64,000 nt of DNA from JAXGYX01 sp040772065 (GTDB lineage: Bacteria > Bacillota > Clostridia > Saccharofermentanales > Fastidiosipilaceae). The notes under the pieces are model-generated. The model saw nothing but the letters and a program-made list of their open reading frames with translations, ran no database searches and was not told the DNA's origin. The stretch's first letter is position 1. Each line of letters starts with the position of its first letter. A program made the position numbers and the translations under genes. Of this stretch, positions 7,976 to 16,576 are shown in pieces. The DNA lies in assembly GCA_040772065.1 (NCBI GenBank), contig JAXGYX010000001.1, positions 1,984,001 to 2,048,000 on the forward strand, given 5' to 3'.

Positions 7976-9904
7976 TCACTCAGTCGAATCGTTTGTGAGC
8001 GATGTGTCCACACGCACTTTGATTCCCAACGTTTGCGCACTGTTGATCACGCGGTCGGCCCACTCTTGATCGGGCGCCATGGTTCCCGCGGTCGCTGCCC
8101 GATCCGCTTGCTCAAAGGCGCCGTCCGCGGAGTCAAATTCTCCGCAAGAAAGTCTCAGTTTTATAGCCTTGCCACCGTTAGCCTCGCGTAGCGCATCTTG
8201 TAACGGTCTTCCACCACGTTGTCCGTTGAGGATGTTGTAGTTTTCTTTTTGCTGTGGCGCGAATGACAAGATGATCTCGTCCGTGGTTCCGGAAACATAC
8301 GCAGTTTTAGCGAACATGTAGATCAGCGCGTCCTGATCCATCAAGATCTCCAAGGCGCGGGTCCATAATGGCGATTCGCCATCCAATTGCCGAGAGACGG
8401 GTTCTTCGCTTTCGGCGCCGGGTGTCGACCATCCGGTAGGCGGATCTTCCGGTGAAGGGTCCATTCGTTCTGAAGTTGGCAGAACTTCAGGCTCCGAACC
8501 CGCCATGTCTAAGACCGCCATTGTGGAATCGACTTTGTCAACGGTGGAGACTTCGACGGATGGGGGGGCCACGCCGGCCGGCGCGCGGTCGGTGGCACCC
8601 GGGCTATCCACGACGCTTGATCGGTCCACCGCGTCCGACCGATCGATGCCGCCCGGTGGACTCGACGATTGCTCCTTGTCGTCCGCCGCCACATCCGGCA
8701 AGGACGTTGTTGGCGGGCTCAGCGTGTCGTCGGGGGGCGCCGTCATTCTTGTTCGCACGGGGCGCGCGTCCGGCCCGCGTTCGACAATGTTCATCTCTGC
8801 CGTCTCGGTCGGTTGACTCCTCGTGCCGGTCAAACTCAGCAGATTGACTTCGAGCAAAGTTCGGGGGTTGGTGATCCACCGTAAATCAGAAAGCAATTTA
8901 GACAAGTCTTTGATAATGGTCACGATTTCCGGTTGTACGTATCGTGTCGCGAGATCTTGTAATTGCTCCAACTCCTCAGCGGTGACTGTCAATAGAGAGG
9001 CGGGATTCGAACAAGCTTTGCATATCATCAGATTGCGATAATACTGAGCGAGATCCGCGGTGAAGCGGACAATGTCTTTACCTTCCGTGACCAATGTGTC
9101 CACGGCGGACAGGATGCCTGTGGCGTCCGACTCGATCAGCGCTAAAACCAGATCGCCGATAAAGCTGATATCGACGACACCAATTAAATCGCGCACCGCG
9201 GCGCGTGTGATCACACCCTCGATGGCCATCTGTGACTGATCCAACAGACTCAGCGCGTCGCGCAAGGCGCCATCGGCCTGGATCGCGATTTCCGACAGGC
9301 CCCCATCATCAATGGCGATATCCTCCTGAGTTGCGATCAGCCGCAGCCGCTCCACGATGGAATGAATTGAAATCCGACGAAAATCAAAGCGCTGACAACG
9401 CGATGTGATGGTCGCCGGTATGCGATGCGCCTCGGTTGTCGCGAGAATAAAGATCGCGTGCGCCGGAGGTTCCTCCAGTGTTTTAAGCAACGCGTTGAAC
9501 GCGCCGATGGAAAGCATATGGACTTCATCCACGATATAAACCTTATATTTGGCGACCGCCGGTAAAAACACCACTTCATCAATGATTCTGCGGATGTTGT
9601 CCACGCTGTTGTTCGACGCCGCATCGATTTCCATCACGTCGAGCAAGTCGCCATCTCTTACAGCTTCACAAATCTCACAGACCTCACAGGGATCGCCGTT
9701 GTTTTGATTGGGACAATTGATCGCCTTGGCGAACACCTTCGCCAAGCTTGTCTTGCCTGTTCCTCTTGTCCCGCAAAACAAATAAGCGTGCGCGATATTG
9801 CCTATCGCCACGCTGTGCCTCAGTGTTCGCACAATATGATCCTGACCGACGATGTCGTCGAAGTTGGAAGGGCGCCACTTGCGATACAGCGCGATATGCG
9901 ACAT
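7976..9904 (-). CDS. dnaX: DNA polymerase III subunits gamma/tau
   Basis: This 642-residue clamp-loader ATPase loads the sliding clamp onto primed DNA. Residues 1-365 carry the AAA+ core: Walker A GTRGTGKTS near residue 45, a zinc site with CPNQNNGDPCEVCEIC, DEVHMLS as Walker B and LATTEAHRIPATITSRCQRF with sensor and arginine finger. Residues about 385-520 are a low-complexity linker rich in Pro, Ser, Asp and Thr. A C-terminal tau-like domain follows. No clear frameshift slip site for a short gamma form was noticed. GGAGGA precedes the ATG, and the SRP RNA gene lies just upstream. Confidence 0.96.
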   Translation of the reverse strand: MSHIALYRKWRPSNFDDIVGQDHIVRTLRHSVAIGNIAHAYLFCGTRGTGKTSLAKVFAKAINCPNQNNGDPCEVCEICEAVRDGDLLDVMEIDAASNNSVDNIRRIIDEVVFLPAVAKYKVYIVDEVHMLSIGAFNALLKTLEEPPAHAIFILATTEAHRIPATITSRCQRFDFRRISIHSIVERLRLIATQEDIAIDDGGLSEIAIQADGALRDALSLLDQSQMAIEGVITRAAVRDLIGVVDISFIGDLVLALIESDATGILSAVDTLVTEGKDIVRFTADLAQYYRNLMICKACSNPASLLTVTAEELEQLQDLATRYVQPEIVTIIKDLSKLLSDLRWITNPRTLLEVNLLSLTGTRSQPTETAEMNIVERGPDARPVRTRMTAPPDDTLSPPTTSLPDVAADDKEQSSSPPGGIDRSDAVDRSSVVDSPGATDRAPAGVAPPSVEVSTVDKVDSTMAVLDMAGSEPEVLPTSERMDPSPEDPPTGWSTPGAESEEPVSRQLDGESPLWTRALEILMDQDALIYMFAKTAYVSGTTDEIILSFAPQQKENYNILNGQRGGRPLQDALREANGGKAIKLRLSCGEFDSADGAFEQADRAATAGTMAPDQEWADRVINSAQTLGIKVRVDTSLTNDSTE

Positions 9905-9920
9905 AGGTCCTCCTAAACTA

Positions 9921-10070
9921 AAAAGATGTCACTCCTTACCTGAAGCCGAACGCAGGCTTGACCGCAGCACATGTGATGAACTGCTTACTGCTGCTTCCTT
10001 CCGGATCTGACAGGGTTCACAGGCCACATCGCACGGGACCCACAGTCGGCTCCAGATAAGGGATGACATC
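9921..10070 (-). ncRNA. ffs: Signal recognition particle RNA (small bacterial type)
   Basis: The minus strand contains the invariant SRP domain IV: GTCAGATCCGGAAGGAAGCA followed by GCAGTAA. Flanking arms pair, with GATGTG and GTGAAC against GTTCAT and CACATG. A long closing stem runs GATGTCA...TGACATC with GAGCCGA against TCGGCTT inside it. A T-run follows directly (9921-9924). That gives an RNA of about 146 nt, without the large Alu domain found in Bacillus. Its place directly before dnaX is the classic order. Confidence 0.93.
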
Positions 10071-10086
10071 TAGTCCAACGGAATGC

Positions 10087-10116
10087 ATTATATCACAAAA
10101 GAAAATTATCTCGCAA
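10087..10116 (-). promoter_or_regulatory. Promoter of the SRP RNA gene
   Basis: On the minus strand TTGCGA (10111-10116) and a consensus TATAAT (10087-10092) are 18 bp apart. This predicts transcription starting near 10080, ten bases before the closing stem of the RNA. Confidence 0.6.
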
Positions 10117-10288
10117 CGCCGACTGTCCGCGGCTATCTGTGAAGCATTTTGATTCTGAACCGAATCTTTCGAATTACAAAATAATGCAGAAAACACTTTT
10201 TGTACTATAATATCTGAGTAGACACCGATGAAACAGTCTATGCAACGTGGATAAACCAGATAAATGTTCTCATAAAGGGGGATCGTCA

Positions 10289-11362
10289 ATGTTTCCGGAA
10301 ATTAATTTTATTCGAAATATCGCACCCAAACAAAAGCCTGTCGATGAAAGTGCCCTGGGATTCGGGATGATATTCACCGACCATATGTTTGTGATGGATT
10401 ATGTGGATGGACAAGGTTGGATCAATCCTACAATTAAGCCATACGAACCGTTTATGATGGATCCGTCCACCATGGTTTTTCACTACGGTCAGGCGATTTT
10501 TGAAGGAATGAAAGCGTACCGACGGCCTGATGGAGGCATCAATCTATTTCGCCCTCAACTGAACTTTGAACGGATGAATCACTCCAATAAGAGGATGGGC
10601 ATTCCGCAGGTGGACGAGGCGTTCTTGCTACACTGCATGGCCGAGCTGATCAAAGTTGAACAGGATTGGGTCCCGCGAACAGATGGCGCGTCTCTCTATA
10701 TCCGCCCCTTTATAATCTCGACCGACGCGTATCTGGGTGTCCGTGTCTCGAAAACATATAAGTATATTGTGATCTTATCGCCCTCGGGAGCGTATTATCC
10801 ACAGGGCATCAACCCGGTCAATATTTATATTGAGGACCGATATGTACGCGCGGTGCGCGGTGGAACCGGTGAGGCCAAATGCCCGGGAAATTACGCGGCC
10901 GGCATGTTGGCGCAGGAGAAAGCGCATGAGAAAGGCTTTGTCCAGGTATTGTGGCTGGATGGTGTGGAACTTAAATATATTGAAGAAGTCGGCTCGATGA
11001 ATGTCTTTTTCGTGGTCGGCGATGAGCTGATCACACCGGAGCTGAATGGCAGTATTTTGAACGGCATCACCCGTCGTTCGGTCATTGAGTTGGCCGAGCA
11101 CTGGGGATTGACTGTCACCGAAAAACGCATTTCGGTCGATGAGTTGATCCAAATGGCGGATAACGGCGAGATTAGCGAAGCGTTTGGCTCGGGCACGGCG
11201 GCGGTCATCTCACCGATCGGCGAATTGATGTATGAGGGCCGCGAATTTGTTTTTAACGAAGGAAAGATTGGGCCGATCAGCCAAAAATTATATGATCAGC
11301 TGACCGGCATGCAATATGGGCGTCTTGAGGACCAATTGGATTGGATATATAAAGTGAATTGA
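10289..11362 (+). CDS. ilvE: Branched-chain amino acid aminotransferase
   Basis: This 357-residue PLP enzyme of fold type IV catalyses the last step of Val, Leu and Ile synthesis and the first step of their breakdown. Group II BCAT features are seen: HYGQAIFEGMKAYRR near residues 70-84, VLWLDGVELKYIEEVGSMNVFFV, and EAFGSGTAAVISPI near the end. The PLP lysine falls in AKCPGNYAAGM or the following helix (QEKAHEKGF). I chose the ATG at 10289 for its AAGGGGGA site; the GTG at 10247 would add residues the family lacks. ilvC and ilvN lie 14 kb away. Confidence 0.94.
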   Translation: MFPEINFIRNIAPKQKPVDESALGFGMIFTDHMFVMDYVDGQGWINPTIKPYEPFMMDPSTMVFHYGQAIFEGMKAYRRPDGGINLFRPQLNFERMNHSNKRMGIPQVDEAFLLHCMAELIKVEQDWVPRTDGASLYIRPFIISTDAYLGVRVSKTYKYIVILSPSGAYYPQGINPVNIYIEDRYVRAVRGGTGEAKCPGNYAAGMLAQEKAHEKGFVQVLWLDGVELKYIEEVGSMNVFFVVGDELITPELNGSILNGITRRSVIELAEHWGLTVTEKRISVDELIQMADNGEISEAFGSGTAAVISPIGELMYEGREFVFNEGKIGPISQKLYDQLTGMQYGRLEDQLDWIYKVN

Positions 11363-11387
11363 TAACGGTTAGGGCAGTCGCTGTCAA

Positions 11388-13307
11388 TCAACTAATTCGC
11401 GAAGTCAATGATATCGCGCTACATTCAGCCAGGGTGGAGACCGTTGTGTGGAGAATCTCACAGCGGTCTTTCGCTGTGGCGGGATCATCCGCGACGGCGT
11501 AGACATAAAACTTCAGCTTGGGTTCGGTGCCGGAGGGGCGTAGAGCGTACCAGCCGCCGTTGTCGAATTGAAAGACCAGCAGATTGTCGGTGGATCCTCC
11601 AAGATCGCTTTCACTGAACGGACACGGTTTAAAATTTCGTGAGGCGATATCGGCGCCCGGATGTCTAACATACTTCATTCGCCGGGAATAATCACGATAA
11701 CAGAGCAAACGACCATCGCCCGCGGTTAGGGGGAAGTCACGCCGGAAGGTGTCGGTGATCTGTTGAATGATTTGACGACCGGCTGCCTCTGGATAAGACA
11801 AGCTGAACGGTCGCGCGCTGAAATGCCCGTGGATTTCATGTAATTTTTCAAGTTCATCGGCCAAGGTCAGCCCCAGACTTTTCAGCCGGGCCGCCTCGCC
11901 GGTCAAAATCCGGATTGCCGCCAACCCGTCCTTATCACGCAATGTATCGCCAAACGCGTAGCCAATACTTTCTTCATAGCCCATTAGGAAGACTTTTCCT
12001 TGCCGGACCAGATCGGGGATCGCGCCACAAATATTTTTAAAGCCGGTTAGCTCTTCGCGCACCTCGAAACCGGCGGCGCACGCGACCGCCGCTCCGAAAT
12101 TATCAGTCACCACTGATTTGACCAACACGGCCGGCGCGGGTCTCACATCTTGGCGGGGATGCTTTTCCCGGTATTGGCGCGCGAGGATATGAACCAACAG
12201 GGCTCCGATCTCATTGCCATCGAGTTGGGTGTACAATCTATTTTTATCCGGCAACATGATTGTCGCGCGATCCGCATCCGGGTCGGTCGCGAGCACCAAG
12301 TCGGCTTGATGTTTGAGGGCGAGCGCCGCGGCAGCCGATAAAACCGCAGGGTTTTCCGGATTTGGCGCGGGCGTGGTGGTGAAATCCGGATCGGGATCAA
12401 ACTGCTCGGGGACGACGATCAGGTTTTTCACTCCAATGGAACGCATGATTGCCGTGGTCGGCGGACCGCCGGTGCCGTGAACCGGCGTGTAGACGACCGT
12501 CAACTCATTTTCATTCCCCTGAATGGGATAGAGGTCGCGGACGTATTGGTGATAAGAGTCGATCAAGTCCCTAGGCGCGAGCCGGACGTTGGGCAAGGTT
12601 TCCGGCGCGGAAAGGTCGTGTTTTAATAAGGCGCGCAACAGATCCTTCGGATTGGACTGTTTAATTTCCCGGGTAATGTCGGCGGCGTCCGTGTCTCCGA
12701 TTTGCGTCCCGTCGGGGCCGTAGACTTTGTAACCATTGTATGCCGCCGGATTGTGCGAGGCGGTGATCATGATCCCCGCCGCCGCGCCCAGCGCCCGCAC
12801 GCTGTAGGCAAGCTGAGGCGTCGGTTGACATTCGTCGAACAAGACTGTGTCAAAGTCATAGCCGCTCAGTACGCCGGCGGTCAACGACGCGAACTCGGCG
12901 GAGTGATGTCTGTTGTCAAAGGCGACGACCACAATGCCTCGAGCGCCGGTTCCCATCGTGTCAAAGCCGGATTTCCTCAGCCAGCCGGCCACTCCCATGC
13001 CTGCGCGCGCGACAGTCAGGAGATTCATGCGGTTCAAGCCGGGTCCCATTATCGCCCTGAGTCCCGCCGTTCCGAAATTCAGTGGGATGACATACTGATC
13101 GTACAGGCTGTCCAGTTCCTCGGAAGTGATTGGCTCAACGTTGGCTGCGTCGCCCTTTGTGATGTTTTCCAAGCGCCTCAACCAATCCCGAGGCGCAGAG
13201 AGCAGCTCGTCCGGAAGAATCTCAAGAGCACACCATTCGGTCAGCTTTTCAATGACCGCCGCGAGCCGATCGTCCGCCGGCGCGGCGGTGTTGGCTGTCT
13301 GTCTCAT
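11388..13307 (-). CDS. Alpha-D-phosphohexomutase family protein (phosphoglucomutase/phosphomannomutase or phosphopentomutase)
   Basis: This 639-residue enzyme moves a phosphate within a sugar phosphate through a phosphoserine. The catalytic loop GIMITASHNPAAYNGYKVYG (Ser in ASHNP) is intact, as are the metal loop DPDADRATIM and the sugar loop GYEESIGYAFGD. The end has the phosphate-binding RPSGTEPKLKFYV. At 639 residues it is longer than typical PgcA, mainly at the N terminus. It overlaps deoC by four bases, so ribose or deoxyribose phosphate could be a substrate as well as glucose phosphate. The sequence does not decide which. Confidence 0.9.
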   Translation of the reverse strand: MRQTANTAAPADDRLAAVIEKLTEWCALEILPDELLSAPRDWLRRLENITKGDAANVEPITSEELDSLYDQYVIPLNFGTAGLRAIMGPGLNRMNLLTVARAGMGVAGWLRKSGFDTMGTGARGIVVVAFDNRHHSAEFASLTAGVLSGYDFDTVLFDECQPTPQLAYSVRALGAAAGIMITASHNPAAYNGYKVYGPDGTQIGDTDAADITREIKQSNPKDLLRALLKHDLSAPETLPNVRLAPRDLIDSYHQYVRDLYPIQGNENELTVVYTPVHGTGGPPTTAIMRSIGVKNLIVVPEQFDPDPDFTTTPAPNPENPAVLSAAAALALKHQADLVLATDPDADRATIMLPDKNRLYTQLDGNEIGALLVHILARQYREKHPRQDVRPAPAVLVKSVVTDNFGAAVACAAGFEVREELTGFKNICGAIPDLVRQGKVFLMGYEESIGYAFGDTLRDKDGLAAIRILTGEAARLKSLGLTLADELEKLHEIHGHFSARPFSLSYPEAAGRQIIQQITDTFRRDFPLTAGDGRLLCYRDYSRRMKYVRHPGADIASRNFKPCPFSESDLGGSTDNLLVFQFDNGGWYALRPSGTEPKLKFYVYAVADDPATAKDRCEILHTTVSTLAECSAISLTSRIS

Positions 13308-13984
13308 TTGGTCTTGCCGGCCCGGTCTTGCGCTGTCAGCAAGGCCACACCGCCGCTGGAACCCAGCCGCTCGCAGCCCGCTTTGAGAAACGCCACCATT
13401 TGCTCACGCGTGCGAATGCCGCCTGCCGCCTTGATTTTAACTTGAGGTGACAGATGTTGGCGAAACAGTTCGATATCGCGCAAGTCAGCGCCTGAGTGAC
13501 TGAAGCCCGTGGAAGTTTTGATATAGTCGGCTCCGACTTCGGACACAATCTCGCACATGGTGATTTTTTCCTCGTCAGTCAACAAACAGGTCTCGATAAT
13601 GACTTTCAACACTTTGCCTTTGGTGGCGGTGCGAATGGCGTACAGTTCCTGGCGAATCTCTTCCAGACGTCCCTCTTTTAGCCAGCCGATGTTGATGACC
13701 ACATCGATTTCATCCGCACCGTCATTTATCAGGCCGGAGGATTCAATCACCTTCATGGTTGTTGTCTGGTAACCCAGAGGAAAGGCGACGACCGTGCAAA
13801 TCGGCAGGGACAGGTCGTTTTCTGTCAGCCACTCCGCCGCGAACCGAACATAAGAGGGCGGGATGCAAACCGTCGCGCAACCGTAAGTCGTGGCTTCCGA
13901 CAGGCAGGTGCGGATGTCTTCTTTGGTCGCGTTGGCGAACAGCACAGTGTGATCGATATGGGATAAAATTTCATTGTCTTGCAT
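13304..13984 (-). CDS. deoC: Deoxyribose-phosphate aldolase
   Basis: This 226-residue TIM-barrel class I aldolase cleaves 2-deoxyribose 5-phosphate to glyceraldehyde 3-phosphate and acetaldehyde. The Schiff-base lysine lies in YIKTSTGFSHSGA and the second conserved lysine in VKIKAAGGIRT; LKVIIETCLL supplies the other strand. The length is normal. The downstream phosphomutase gene starts inside its stop codon (ATGA). Its product can feed the divergent gap-pgk-transketolase cassette. Confidence 0.95.
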   Translation of the reverse strand: MQDNEILSHIDHTVLFANATKEDIRTCLSEATTYGCATVCIPPSYVRFAAEWLTENDLSLPICTVVAFPLGYQTTTMKVIESSGLINDGADEIDVVINIGWLKEGRLEEIRQELYAIRTATKGKVLKVIIETCLLTDEEKITMCEIVSEVGADYIKTSTGFSHSGADLRDIELFRQHLSPQVKIKAAGGIRTREQMVAFLKAGCERLGSSGGVALLTAQDRAGKTK

Positions 13985-14300
13985 GACTACGCTCCTCGAT
14001 TATCAGTGGCGATTATTGATTTATGAAATATGATTATAATATCATTCCGGCGTCAATTCAGTTAAATTTGCGATTTGTGACGTTGGCGATAAAAAAGACA
14101 ACAAAAATAATCATTTGTCACCTCTTTTTCCCGGCGGATAAATCATTGAGCATTTAACATTATAAACGTAAACATGGAGACTCCAAAAAATTAATGAGCG
14201 CACTTAAATTTTGTCATCTGATTGTGTATAATTACAGACAATGCATTCGTTATGCATATGCATTGAGAATCTTCGAAAGAATTATTGGGAGGTATTTGAA
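13985..14300. promoter_or_regulatory. Divergent control region between deoC and gap
   Basis: This 316-bp gap has no gene. A TATAAT box lies at 14227-14232 for the rightward genes, with only a weak TTAAAT at 14204-14209 as -35. Right at the predicted start of transcription is the inverted repeat CAATGCAT (14239-14246) and ATGCATTG (14258-14265), 11 bp apart. It could be an operator or a 5' hairpin. GGGAGG at 14288-14293 is the ribosome binding site of gap. Confidence 0.5.
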
Positions 14301-15326
14301 ATGATTAAAGTTGGTGTTGCCGGTTACGGCACAATCGGACAACGTCTCGCTGACGGCGTCGCAAGGCAGGAAGACATGGAGTTGGTGGGTATAACTGACT
14401 TGGCTCCCACTTTAGCGATCCGCGCTCTCAAAGAAAAAGGCATGCCTTATGACCTCTACCTGGTCGACGGTGCGGATAAATCCAAATTTGATGAACTCAA
14501 CATCCCGGTCAGTGGTTCTTTTGAAGACCTGGTCAGCAAAGTAGATATCATGCTCGACTCCTCGCCTGCCGGAATCGGCGCGAAAAACAAAGAGATCTAT
14601 CAGCGCCTGGGCGTCAAGGCGGTTTTCCAGGGCGGCGAGAAAAACACGGTCGCCAACGTCTTTTTCCACGGCTACGCGAACTACGATAAAGGTTTGGATC
14701 AGGACTATTTGAAACTGACATCCTGCAACACCACCGGATTGATCCGTGCGGTTGATTGCCTGGATCGTAAGTATGGCGTGGAGCGCATTGCGATCACCAT
14801 CGTCCGCCGTGTCGCGGACCCGGGTGACTACAACCGCGGTTTGACCAACGCGCTGCAGGTGGAACAGGCTCCGAGTCACCAGGCGGTCGATCTGATGACG
14901 ATCATGCCGCATGTGGAAGCGACAGGAATTCTGGTGCACACGCCGGTGACACATGGACACTTTATCACTGTCATAGCCCATGGCAAACAAAAAATCACAA
15001 AAGAGATGGCGCTTGACGCGTTCAACGATCACGATCGTATCCGCATGGTTCGCCTCGAAGACGGCTTCCTCGGCAATGCGTCTCTGTTTAAATATGGCCG
15101 TGATCTGGGCCATGTCCGTGGCGACCTCTACGAAATCGCCATCTGGGAGAACACCATTGTTGAGTATGGTGATGACATCATGTTCGGCATTCACATCCCG
15201 CAAGAATCCGTCACCATTCCGGAGACGATGGACGCGGTCCGTGCGGCCATGCACATGCAGGACACCGGCGCTGAAGCCACCGCAGCCACGAATAAATATT
15301 TGGATCTGGGATCATGGAAAAAGTAA
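14301..15326 (+). CDS. gap: Archaeal-type (type II) glyceraldehyde-3-phosphate dehydrogenase
   Basis: The 341-residue protein oxidises glyceraldehyde 3-phosphate to 1,3-bisphosphoglycerate with NAD(P). It starts MIKVGVAGYGTIGQRLADGV, the Rossmann loop of the archaeal GAPDH class, and has the class signature LTSCNTTGLIR with catalytic C142. The usual bacterial signature ASCTTNCL is absent. I prefer the ATG at 14301, which follows GGGAGG, over an upstream start at 14241. It overlaps pgk by 13 bases. The pgk next to it is also archaeal-type, which suggests the pair moved together. Confidence 0.93.
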   Translation: MIKVGVAGYGTIGQRLADGVARQEDMELVGITDLAPTLAIRALKEKGMPYDLYLVDGADKSKFDELNIPVSGSFEDLVSKVDIMLDSSPAGIGAKNKEIYQRLGVKAVFQGGEKNTVANVFFHGYANYDKGLDQDYLKLTSCNTTGLIRAVDCLDRKYGVERIAITIVRRVADPGDYNRGLTNALQVEQAPSHQAVDLMTIMPHVEATGILVHTPVTHGHFITVIAHGKQKITKEMALDAFNDHDRIRMVRLEDGFLGNASLFKYGRDLGHVRGDLYEIAIWENTIVEYGDDIMFGIHIPQESVTIPETMDAVRAAMHMQDTGAEATAATNKYLDLGSWKK

Positions 15327-16576
15327 AAATGAAGTCCATGCGTGACGTGGATTATAAAGGAAAGTCGGTTCTGTTGCGCCTCGACATCAATTCTCCCATT
15401 GATCCGGTGTCGAAAAAAATTGTCAACGAGAACCGTCTGGAAAAAAGTGTGCCGACCATTCAGTACCTTTTGGACAGCGGCGCCAAGGTTGCGATCATCG
15501 CACATCAGGGCGACACACTGGACTATCAGAACCTGATTTCGATGGAAGAGCACGCGGAGATTTTTGGCCGTCTGGCCGGCAGGGCGATCGGGTACATCGA
15601 TGATGTCTGCGGTCCCGCTGCCATCGACGCCGTGAAAAGTCTAAAAGAGGGCGAGGCGATTTTGCTTGGCAATCTTCGCTATCTAACAGAGGAAATCTCT
15701 CATTTTGAGAAAGTTGTCAGCTTGACCCCCAAGCAGATGACCGATTGCTGGCTGGTGCGTAAGCTTGCCCCTCTGTTTGATTATTATGTGAATGACGCGT
15801 TTTCCGCCGCTCACAGAGCCTGTCCTTCCATGGTTGCGTTCCAGGAAGTGCTGCCCTCCGCGGCCGGCGACCTACTCTTCACAGAGTATTCCACACTGAG
15901 CAAAGTTCAGCGGAATCCGGCGCATCCTTCTGTTTTTGTGTTGGGAGGAGCGAAGATTTCCGATGCGTTTGGCATGATGGAACAAGTGTTGGCCAATGGC
16001 ACCGCGGATCGCATTTTGACGACCGGGGTCACCGGCGCTGTTTTCCTGTTGGCGTCCGGTGTGAAAATCGGCAAGCAATACGAGGATTGGCTGGCGGGCA
16101 AAGACTTTTTGGGATTCGTCGAACCGGCAAAAGAATATCTGGCCAAATATGGTGACAAAATTGAAATGCCCCGCGACCTGGCCTACGCAGTCGATGGCGT
16201 GCGGCTTGAAATTGATGTCGCCGATTTGCCAAAAGACGACGCCAGTTTCCTGGATATCGGGCAAAAGACGCAAGACGATTATCGCGAGATCATTCTTGAG
16301 GCTAAGACCTTGTTCGCCAATGGTCCCGCCGGTGTCTACGAAGAGAAGATCTTCACGAACGGCACCAACGCCTGCTGGACCGCGATTGGCGACTCCGAAG
16401 GCTTCTCGGTCATTGGTGGAGGCGACACAGTCTCCTCGGCGGCTCAATTTATCGACTTGTCCAAAATCAGTTATGTCTGCACGGCCGGTGGCGCGATGGT
16501 TCAATTTATGACGGGTAAGACGCTCCCGCTGATCGCTGCGATGGAGACGGCATACTCTAAGGAGGAACAGAATTAA
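15314..16576 (+). CDS. pgk: Phosphoglycerate kinase, archaeal-like
   Basis: This 420-residue kinase makes ATP and 3-phosphoglycerate from 1,3-bisphosphoglycerate. The start KSVLLRLDINSPID and the text around HQGDTLDYQNLISMEEHAEI are close to archaeal PGKs; bacterial enzymes have RVDxNVP and SHLGRP at those places. The C-terminal nucleotide loop is GGGDTVSSA, and GGAKISDAF is present. The start may be 15314 or the ATG at 15329, and both overlap or abut the end of gap. One cannot tell from here whether a bacterial pgk also exists elsewhere in the genome. Confidence 0.92.
   Translation: MEKVKMKSMRDVDYKGKSVLLRLDINSPIDPVSKKIVNENRLEKSVPTIQYLLDSGAKVAIIAHQGDTLDYQNLISMEEHAEIFGRLAGRAIGYIDDVCGPAAIDAVKSLKEGEAILLGNLRYLTEEISHFEKVVSLTPKQMTDCWLVRKLAPLFDYYVNDAFSAAHRACPSMVAFQEVLPSAAGDLLFTEYSTLSKVQRNPAHPSVFVLGGAKISDAFGMMEQVLANGTADRILTTGVTGAVFLLASGVKIGKQYEDWLAGKDFLGFVEPAKEYLAKYGDKIEMPRDLAYAVDGVRLEIDVADLPKDDASFLDIGQKTQDDYREIILEAKTLFANGPAGVYEEKIFTNGTNACWTAIGDSEGFSVIGGGDTVSSAAQFIDLSKISYVCTAGGAMVQFMTGKTLPLIAAMETAYSKEEQN

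Noticed and set aside
8400..8780. Frameshift or insertion in dnaX
   Set aside because: The low-complexity Pro/Ser/Asp stretch is in frame and corresponds to the flexible linker between the AAA+ core and the tau-like end.
14412..15254. Open frame of 280 codons antisense to gap
   Set aside because: It lies wholly inside the GAPDH gene and has no recognisable domain or ribosome binding site.
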